Assembly: GCA_937951895.1 (NCBI GenBank) | Contig: CALFER010000093.1 | Span: 1-46,934 of the forward strand | Length of the DNA stretch: 46,934 nt | Direction: 5' to 3' | Origin: an uncultured bacterium | GTDB taxonomy: Bacteria > CSSED10-310 > CALFER01 | Shown here: positions 34,219-41,700 of the stretch, in pieces | Position numbering within the stretch: the first letter of the stretch is position 1 | How the letters are laid out: the number at the start of each line of letters is the position of its first letter | Notes under the pieces: generated by a model | Databases searched by the model: none | Seen by the model: only the letters and a program-made list of their open reading frames with translations | Told to the model about the DNA's origin: nothing | Position numbers and translations under genes: made by a program

Positions 34219-34259
34219 ATAGTAACCAACTTTACTTTGACGGGCAATTCAATTAGATT
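34219..34259. promoter_or_regulatory. overlapping divergent promoters
   Basis: Minus strand: TTGCCC (34247-34242), 17 bp, TACTAT (34224-34219), for the coiled-coil/ABC operon. Plus strand: TTTACT (34231-34236), 17 bp, TAGATT (34254-34259), for the CBS gene; a TTGACG at 34237-34242 is an alternative -35. The two promoters occupy the same DNA, so only one polymerase can bind at a time. Confidence 0.6.
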
Positions 34260-34309
34260 AAATATAGAATGTACGACGATCGAAACGACACGCCACACGG
34301 GAGGATGCC

Positions 34310-35095
34310 ATGTTTCCGATCGAGGTGAGTTGCTTGAAATGCGGTCATTCATTGATGGACACGGACACGCCGATCGAGGGATTTCCGTCGGTACATCTTT
34401 TGATTCGATCGGAAGGGAAACGCGACCATGTCTACCTGTCGGCGCTCTACGGGAGTCACCGGGGGCGATTGAAGATGGCGATTCCGCGCGGAACGATCGT
34501 GGATATCATCTGCCCGTTCTGCGGGAAAGCGCTGTCGGATGGGCCGCCATGCCTGAGTTGCGAGGCGCCGACGGTGTCGCTGGAGATGGCGCGGGGGGGG
34601 TGCGTGCGAATCTGCAGTCGATTCGGGTGCCGGAAACATGCCATCGCGTTTGGGGATATCGGAGAGGTTGTCGCGGCGAGCGTGATGAATCGGTATGTGG
34701 TGACCGTGTACGAATCCGACACGCTGCAACATGCCGCCGCCACCATGTCGCATTACGATATTTCAGGCCTCCCGGTTCTCAATGAAACAGAACGACTCAC
34801 CGGCTTTCTGACACTCGATCGCCTGCTCCAGGTCGCCTACCCCGATTCTCTCAACCCGGACTGCCTTCCGATCCCCGCCATCGAAACACCCGAAGACTGG
34901 ACGGGGATCACGTGCGGGGAAGCCGCCGAGGAAGACCCGCTGTGCGTGACACCGGAAACCCCTCTTCTCGAAGCCAGTAAAATCATGATCGCCTTCTGCC
35001 TGCACCAGATGCCCGTCACCAAAAACGGGGTCCTGGTCGGGATGCTCAGCCGCGGCGATCTGTTCCGGGCATTGCTGCGCGACAAGACAGGGTGA
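34310..35095 (+). CDS. zinc-ribbon and CBS-domain protein
   Basis: A 261-residue soluble protein. The N-terminal half has several Cys pairs that look like zinc ribbons (CLKCG; CPFCGKALSDGPPCLSC; CSRFGCRKH). The C-terminal half has two CBS domains (about residues 125-180 and 200-258; SVMNRYVVTVYESDTLQHA and CVTPETPLLEASKIM), which usually bind adenine nucleotides and sense energy state. A regulatory role is likely but no partner is evident. The ATG follows GGGAGG, and the gene is divergent from the ABC operon through overlapping promoters. Confidence 0.82.
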   Translation: MFPIEVSCLKCGHSLMDTDTPIEGFPSVHLLIRSEGKRDHVYLSALYGSHRGRLKMAIPRGTIVDIICPFCGKALSDGPPCLSCEAPTVSLEMARGGCVRICSRFGCRKHAIAFGDIGEVVAASVMNRYVVTVYESDTLQHAAATMSHYDISGLPVLNETERLTGFLTLDRLLQVAYPDSLNPDCLPIPAIETPEDWTGITCGEAAEEDPLCVTPETPLLEASKIMIAFCLHQMPVTKNGVLVGMLSRGDLFRALLRDKTG

Positions 35096-35114
35096 TCCAA
35101 CCGGGCAAGTCGGG

Positions 35115-35291
35115 TCACGCCGCCGCACACTCGACAAATCGGACCGGCATGTGAACACTCGACCGGATCGCATTCAACACAGCCCGCGGCGTCTCTATCT
35201 CATTCCGATGTTCCACGATCATCGACTTCCGCTCGAACCCCTGCATCTCATCCAGCGAATTCCACGTGTGCAGCATGTACGGGTGTTTCAT
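35115..35291 (-). CDS. 58-aa small protein under a sigma-54 promoter
   Basis: A 58-residue frame (MKHPYMLHTW... ending FVECAAA) with a near-perfect AAAGGAGG 5 nt before the ATG. There is no signal peptide and no family I recognise. The composition is ordinary and soluble, with several His and Met. A strong -24/-12 element predicts transcription from about 35315, leaving a 24-nt leader. Strong ribosome site, promoter and upstream boxes together argue that it is real. The CBS gene converges on it with a 19-bp gap. It is the only small gene here with a regulated promoter of this type. Confidence 0.7.
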   Translation of the reverse strand: MKHPYMLHTWNSLDEMQGFERKSMIVEHRNEIETPRAVLNAIRSSVHMPVRFVECAAA

Positions 35292-35324
35292 GACAACCTC
35301 CTTTGCAGTTCCTGACCCACCCTA

Positions 35325-35342
35325 TTGCAGCACTCGTGCCAA
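35325..35342 (-). promoter_or_regulatory. sigma-54 (-24/-12) promoter
   Basis: The minus strand reads TTGGCACG, AGTG, CTGCAA. The GG (35340-35339) and GC (35328-35327) dinucleotides are separated by exactly 10 bp, as required. One position differs from the TGGCACG-N4-TTGCA consensus. It needs an enhancer-binding AAA+ activator; one is encoded at 38749-43764. Confidence 0.8.
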
Positions 35343-35463
35343 CTGTAATTTTCCCGGCACAATCGATCTCACGCCAGGCATCGCGCATATACCATAACAA
35401 TATCAATCATTTATAACACCTCTCCCTGCCAGTCCACTCACCAGACAACCCGCGCATGTCAAC

Positions 35464-35522
35464 CAATATGCCAAAAGTTTTGTCTCATGAAACACCAATA
35501 TGCCCAGCAACTAGGCATATTG
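35464..35522 (-). promoter_or_regulatory. three CAATATGCC boxes, candidate enhancer
   Basis: CAATATGCC occurs at 35464-35472 and 35496-35504 (32 bp apart), and inverted as GGCATATTG at 35514-35522, so the last two form a dyad with a 9-bp gap. They lie about 150-205 bp upstream of the sigma-54 start. The dyad also lies 18 bp after the beta-helix gene stop and could act as a hairpin, but there is no T-run. Confidence 0.6.
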
Positions 35523-35539
35523 TGGTTTATTTTGTAGGT

Positions 35540-38500
35540 TTATTGGGCTTTCCAGGCAATCGGCCACGGACGCCCCTCGACACCGCTTCCGCTCACCGCC
35601 CTGACCTCGAAACGCAATTCAATCGGCCCGGAAATGGCGCTTCCGTCGAGCAGGACAAATGTACCAAAGATACCGTCACCCGCGTTGATGTCGTGATGCA
35701 GTCCGTCGTCGAACAGCTCCAGGTTTGTCGGGAGACCGTCGTAGAGCACCTCCACACGGCCGCCTGCGCCGACGTTCGGGGCGTACGCGAGCAGCCAGAT
35801 GAATCCCACGTTCTCCTCACCCGATCGCACCATCGAATACCAGACATGCCTTCCCAGAATCGCCGGACCCGCGCCTTCGTCGCTCTCCACCGCCAGCCGG
35901 TACGGCGCCGATTCGCTCGGCTGCCCATACGTGTCGAAAGCCACCACATACATCGAATATTCATGGGGCGGCACCCCGAACGCCGGAATCCGGAGTTCCC
36001 GGTTGTAGCGGTGGTCTCCGGCTATCCCGTCCCCGTGCGTGCCGTCATCGTACAGTTCGATCAGCGTCGGGAAGTTTTCGAGATACAATTCGACGGTGTC
36101 GATCCGCTCGGCACCCTCGGGATGCGTCACCGACGCCGACAGAATGAACACCATTTCCCGGGATGTCTCGAAATGCTCGGTCGATCCCAGCACATCCTCG
36201 ATGATCGGCCGTCCCGGCGGATTCGGCGTCGGCGTCGGTTCTTCGTTGGACGGATGGTGATGATACCCGACGTCCGCGAACCGATCATCCAGAGTCTCAT
36301 CGACCGCCGTCGTGAGATTGGCCAGGGAGATCGGATATCCGAACGGCCCCTCGAAGTTGACCGTCCAGACAGCGACTCCGCCCGTGTTCATGTTCGGGCT
36401 GATCCCGTTTTCCTCGATGTCATACGAAATGTAATACTCACCGAGAGGGCCTTGCAGAAACAGGGGGTCGCCATCGAAGTTCCGTATTCCGACGACCAAG
36501 GCGCTGGTATTGCTGTAATCCGCCTGCGTCACATCGATGATGGTTTCACCGAACAGACTCGATCGCAGAATATGAATGTTTTTCCGGCCCCGATCCCCTC
36601 TCACGGCAAACTCTTCATTCGCATCGAATGTGCAATTGATGATTTCCGCCCGGCCCCTCTTGATATACACGCCGCCGCAGTTATGCGAGAACAGCGTATT
36701 GCCCAGGGTGATCTTGCTGTTGATCCCCGAGTCCATGACCAGGGCAATTCCGGCGTTCGTGTCGAACTCGCAACTCGTGATCACAGGCTCGGAATCATCC
36801 TGCAGATACACACCCCCTGCCTGTTCCATCCCCGCGGCATTGTCGATGAAACTCGTGCGATAGATGACGGGCTGCAAGGATTCGCCACCAAACAACGCCA
36901 CCCCCCCGCCGCCATCAGATGCATAACAATCCCGGATTTCAGACCCGATCAGCGTGAAGTGCGAATTGTACGCGCGAATCGCTCCGCCGTATGACGTCGC
37001 GTCGCAATGAATGAACTGGCAGTTCCGAATGACGGGATACGCACCCGAACGGATCAGAATACCCGATCCTTCGACACTGAATCCGTTCTGAATCCGGATC
37101 CCCTCGACGACTGACGTCGACGCTTCGTTCTGATCGAACATAAACCCCCGATGCATGTCGGTGTAGGTTCCTTCGCAATCGATGACGGTCGAGCCGGGGC
37201 CGTTGATCGAGCGAACCGTGATCTGTTTGCCGCGAAACTTGATATCCCGATTGCCGACTCCGGAAAACACACCGTTGTTGATCAGCACCACGTCCCCATC
37301 CGATGAAGCATCGATCGCAAGCTGGATACTCGAGAAATCTTCGGGGACGCGAATCACACCGCTGACCGGTGTCATTGTCACAGGCGGGCCGGTCGGCGTC
37401 GGAGTCACCGTGGGAGTCGGAGTGCGGGAAGGCGTTGCCGAGGTCGGGGTCACGGTCGGGATCGACGTCGGAATTGCGGTGTTGCAATGCCAGCCGCAAT
37501 CCGGGATCCCCTGATCCGCCACATGATCCGTACGGGTCGTCCCCTGAATCTCCCAACCGGATGAGCCGGCATCGATGCACGGGCTATCCTGCGACTGGCC
37601 GGCAGCGAGATGCGACAGGTAGTATGCGCCGCGCGGTCCCTGCGCAAAAAGAGGATCTTCACTGATGTCGTCTGGCCCCTGTGAAACACCGTCATAATCG
37701 ACCATGTTTCCGAATACATCATTATGATCCAGGATGCAGAAACCATCGAGCGACTCGATGCCGATCGCGTTCTCCGTCAGGACCGATCCGGCAATGAGCC
37801 CGAAACCCGATACGCGGACGCCCGCACATCCGTTGCCTGAAATCGTGCACATCCGCACGATCGCCTCGTCATGTTCCACCACAACCGCCGCGCCGCCCGC
37901 CGAGTATACGGAATCCAGCACCAGACAGGATTCGATCAGGCCCGGCGCAGCCAGATGAACGGCGGCACCGTCGATTCCGGCATTCCCGAAAAACTCGCAA
38001 TTCCGGATCTCACAGTCCCCCGACACAACCGCCACCGCTCCCGCCCCGTCCGAGGCGATCTGCAGGTTGTCACGGAACACGCACCCGGTCAGGTTCAGAC
38101 GGGCGGCTGTCCCCTGAAACACCAACCCGGCCGCATCGGAATTGACCGCAAAATGGTCATGCACGGTCGAACCGATGATCGTCACATTCGAGTCCCGAGC
38201 GTCGATTCCCGGTGCGATCAAAGCGCCAGCCGTTTCATCGGCGATGTTGTCATACACCGCGCATCCCTGAATCAGGACGTCCGACCGGTCGATCCGCATA
38301 CCGGCGCCGCCTGCGGCAGACCGCCCGCGAGTGAACCGGAGACCGAACAGATACGCACCCGGTGCGGGGACGTCTTCAAAGCGCACCACACGTCCAGCGA
38401 ATCCGCCGTCGATCGTGACACTTCCCGGAACAGACGCGGCCGCCAGCCGGATATCCGGAACATGCGGCCACACGAGATTTTCCCGGTATGTGCCGGGATT

Positions 38501-38695
38501 GACCAGTATCAGCGCATGGGCCGGCGCATGATTCAACGCCTGCTGGATGGTCGGAAAATCATTCGGCACCCGCAGGATCCATTGCGGAGTCGCCGTGGGT
38601 GTGGGCGTCGCCCCCGCAACCGACATTCCGCCCAGCAAGCATGTCAGCATGACAATGTGTCCCAGCAACCGGATGTTCGTTCGATTCGGAATCAT
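35540..38695 (-). CDS. large secreted right-handed beta-helix protein
   Basis: A 1051-residue exported protein. A signal peptide ends near residue 29, then a first beta-helix (about 40-370), a Thr-Pro linker (about 415-440), a second beta-helix (about 450-790), a short linker, and two Ig-like beta domains (about 830-1051; repeated VELYLENFPTLIELYDDGTHGD-type segments with choice-of-anchor look). Each helix opens with a VPNDFPTIQQAL / VPEDFSSIQLAI motif and closes with a cap like that of the 19110-21278 protein (SPCIDAGSS, TTRTD). Likely a surface or secreted carbohydrate-interacting protein; no lyase residues identified. The start follows GGGGAGG, and a -24/-12-like promoter lies upstream. 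Confidence 0.82.
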   Translation of the reverse strand: MIPNRTNIRLLGHIVMLTCLLGGMSVAGATPTPTATPQWILRVPNDFPTIQQALNHAPAHALILVNPGTYRENLVWPHVPDIRLAAASVPGSVTIDGGFAGRVVRFEDVPAPGAYLFGLRFTRGRSAAGGAGMRIDRSDVLIQGCAVYDNIADETAGALIAPGIDARDSNVTIIGSTVHDHFAVNSDAAGLVFQGTAARLNLTGCVFRDNLQIASDGAGAVAVVSGDCEIRNCEFFGNAGIDGAAVHLAAPGLIESCLVLDSVYSAGGAAVVVEHDEAIVRMCTISGNGCAGVRVSGFGLIAGSVLTENAIGIESLDGFCILDHNDVFGNMVDYDGVSQGPDDISEDPLFAQGPRGAYYLSHLAAGQSQDSPCIDAGSSGWEIQGTTRTDHVADQGIPDCGWHCNTAIPTSIPTVTPTSATPSRTPTPTVTPTPTGPPVTMTPVSGVIRVPEDFSSIQLAIDASSDGDVVLINNGVFSGVGNRDIKFRGKQITVRSINGPGSTVIDCEGTYTDMHRGFMFDQNEASTSVVEGIRIQNGFSVEGSGILIRSGAYPVIRNCQFIHCDATSYGGAIRAYNSHFTLIGSEIRDCYASDGGGGVALFGGESLQPVIYRTSFIDNAAGMEQAGGVYLQDDSEPVITSCEFDTNAGIALVMDSGINSKITLGNTLFSHNCGGVYIKRGRAEIINCTFDANEEFAVRGDRGRKNIHILRSSLFGETIIDVTQADYSNTSALVVGIRNFDGDPLFLQGPLGEYYISYDIEENGISPNMNTGGVAVWTVNFEGPFGYPISLANLTTAVDETLDDRFADVGYHHHPSNEEPTPTPNPPGRPIIEDVLGSTEHFETSREMVFILSASVTHPEGAERIDTVELYLENFPTLIELYDDGTHGDGIAGDHRYNRELRIPAFGVPPHEYSMYVVAFDTYGQPSESAPYRLAVESDEGAGPAILGRHVWYSMVRSGEENVGFIWLLAYAPNVGAGGRVEVLYDGLPTNLELFDDGLHHDINAGDGIFGTFVLLDGSAISGPIELRFEVRAVSGSGVEGRPWPIAWKAQ

Positions 38696-38734
38696 GCGCG
38701 GATCACCTCCCCTGCAACTGCTCTCTTTCTATTA

Positions 38735-38752
38735 TTGCAAAAACCGTGTCAA
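38735..38752 (-). promoter_or_regulatory. sigma-54-like promoter of the beta-helix gene
   Basis: The minus strand reads TTGACACG, GTTT, TTGCAA. GA (38750-38749) replaces the canonical GG, and GC is at 38738-38737, with correct spacing. TTGACA could also be a sigma-70 -35, but no good -10 follows at 16-18 bp. The -24 side overlaps the stop codon of the regulator gene. Confidence 0.5.
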
Positions 38753-41700
38753 ACTTCGCGAGTCCGCCGGTTTTTTTTCTCGAACACAACCCCCAACCGC
38801 TGCATCTTGATCCGCAAACCCTCCCGTGACACCCCCAGTTCCTCCGCCGCCTTCGCCTTGTTCCCCCTCACCCGCTCCAACGTCTGCGCGATCATGCGTC
38901 GTTCGATGTCGTCCACGACATCCCGCAACGGCCGCGGTGTCCCGTCCACATCCATCACACCCGCACGCGCCTCCACCACCCTCCCGGACGCCATTTCGGT
39001 GATCCGCCCCGAAAAATCATGGATCCCGAGCGGCCGGCCGGGTGTCGCCATGATCAGCGCCCGCTCGACCTGGTTTTCGAGTTCCCGCACATTGCCGGGC
39101 CACGCGTAACGCTGCAGTGCAGCCAGCGCACCCGGGTCAATGTCCACATCGCCCCTCCCCATCTTTCCGGCATGCTTCCGGATGAAACTCCTCACCAGAA
39201 TCGGAATGTCGTCCGGGCGGTCGCGCAGCGGCGGGAGTGTGACCGAGATGACATCGAGCCGGTACAGGAGATCCTCGCGGAAACGACCGTCGCGGGCCGC
39301 CGCATACAAATCCTGATGGGTTGCGCAGACGATCCGGACATCGACATCCAGGAGATTCTTTCCGCCGACCGGTCGCACTTTGCGTTCCTGCAGAACCCGG
39401 AGCAGTTTGGCCTGCATGGCCACGGGCATGTCTCCGATTTCGTCAAGAAACAGCGTGCCCTGTCCGGCCTGCGCAAACAACCCCTGCCGTTTGCTCACCC
39501 CGGTCGCAACCCCCGCTTCGACGCCAAACAGTTCGCTCTCGAGAATCGACTCGGTGAGCGCTGCGCAGTTGATGCTCAGGAAAGGCCCCGAGGCGCGCGC
39601 TCCATTGAAATGCAGAATCCGCGCAATCAGCTCCTTGCCGGTGCCGCTCTCCCCCAGGATCATCACGTTCGCTTCAGTCGACGCGACACGCTCGACCAGT
39701 TGCAGCACCTTGCGAATCGCATCGGATTCACCGATGAAATCGCCGAAACGGAACTGATCGGCAATCTGCCGCCGGAGCGACGAGTTTTCCCGGATGAGCC
39801 TCGCCTTCAATCGGATGTTTTCGATCCCCGTCGACGCGCTGCGCGCGAGTGATTCGAAGACATCCCGGTCGAGAATCGAAAAGTCGCCGCCCGGCGATGC
39901 CCCGTCGACATACAGCACCCCCGCGGCAGGAAGCGTGTCGGTCCGGGAGGATTGGATCACGAGCGGCGCGCACATGATTCGTCTGAGATTATAGGCGAGA
40001 ATGGAGCGGCGGTTGCGGAAGTCCGCGTCGGACAGTGTATCCCTGAGATGTACCGTATGACCCGATGTCATGACTTCCTCGAGAATCGAACTGCTGATCT
40101 GGGCGGTTTTCCCGAAAATGTCCCGGCGCGTCATGTTGCGCATGACCAGAGCCTCCGCGCTGTCCGTACCGGCCTTCAGCCAGCAGAAACCGCGATCCGC
40201 CCCTGTCAGCGCGATGGCCTGGCTGGTGATGTATCCCAGCAACCCCTCCAGGGAACTTTCCGACACCACGCTCCTTGTCACATCGACCAGCAGCATGAGT
40301 TTACGGCGATCCTCCATCGTCTCCTCCCTCTCGTCGTTCCATCTCCGATCACCCGATCCCGCGCCCGTCGGCATGTCAAGCCTTCCGATCCGACCGGCAA
40401 AGACAGCAGGGTCGACGCCGTCCGGCAGATGCGCGCACAGACGCCTGACGATCGCCTCGATCCGGAGACGCACCAGTGCGATCGATCGCGTCCTCCCGAG
40501 CATCGACAGGCAGGTCGCCCGCGCTTCGAGCACGCGCAGGAGAGCGGGGTACGCGGTCTGACGCTCGAGTGCCGCATCCGGATCCGTCTCATCGAGCAAC
40601 CGGAGTCCTTCGCCCGGATCCCCGCCTGCGGCACACTCCAGAGCCTCGAACACAACCGCATCGGCCAGTCTCATCAGCCCCGCCTGTCTCCGGGCCTCCC
40701 CGAACAGTTCGCGCGCCCGGTTCCGCTCCCCCAGAACGCTTCTCACTCGCCCTTCGATGATGAGGCGTTCCACCCGCGCGAACACGGGTTCTTCGGCATC
40801 GAGTTTCGACCGGTCGAGCCAGGCGAGGCACTGGCGCGCGCAGTCCGGGTCCGCTTCCAGGGCTGCGAGCGCCAGCCGACGCAGCATGGCGGACTCATCC
40901 GGCCCGATGGCACTCCCCTCCGACAGCGTGTTGACGCGGTCGAGCAGCAACCGGTGCGCCCGGTCCGCACATCCGATCTCGATGTACAACCGCGCCTGCT
41001 CGGCCTCCGCATACCGTCTCGCACCCTCATCCCCCGCCGCTCCGGCCAGCTCGACCGCCTTCTCCAGCCATCGCATCGCCGCCCGATAGCGGCCGCGATC
41101 GATCTGCAACCCGGCCAGCGTGCACAGCACCTGTGCCTGCACGGGGATTTCTCCCTGTTTCCATACCAGCCGGCGGGCCTTCGCGAGAAACCCGAAACCC
41201 GTACGGATCTGTCCTTGTTCCGCGTGAATGTGCCCGATGTTGTGCATCAGGATTGCGGCACCCTTGCGGTCGCCGGCCGATTCCTTGAGCGGCAGCGCTT
41301 TCTGGTAGGATCGGAGCGCGCCTTCGAGATCCTCGCGGGATTCGCGCACTGCCCCCAGGTTGTTCCATGCGGCCGCCAGCAGTTTCGGTGCTTCCGCGTC
41401 CTCCAGAACCCCGATCGCCTCCTCGTAAACCGCCGAAGCCTCCTCGAGTCTTCCCTGTCGCATCCGCACATTCCCCAGCTTGAGGAGATGTTCCCCCTCC
41501 AGGGCTGTGCGACCGGCCTGAGCCGCTTCCCGACGGGCGGACAGCAGCAACTCGACGGTCGCATCGAAATTGCCCTGTCTGAGATCGATCAGGGCGAGGT
41601 TCCCGAGAATCGAGGAGCGGCGGAGGGGATCCCCGGTGTCGCCGAGCAGATCGAGAGCCTTCTGATAGGCGGCGCGCGCACTGTCCATCTGGCCGAGCGA

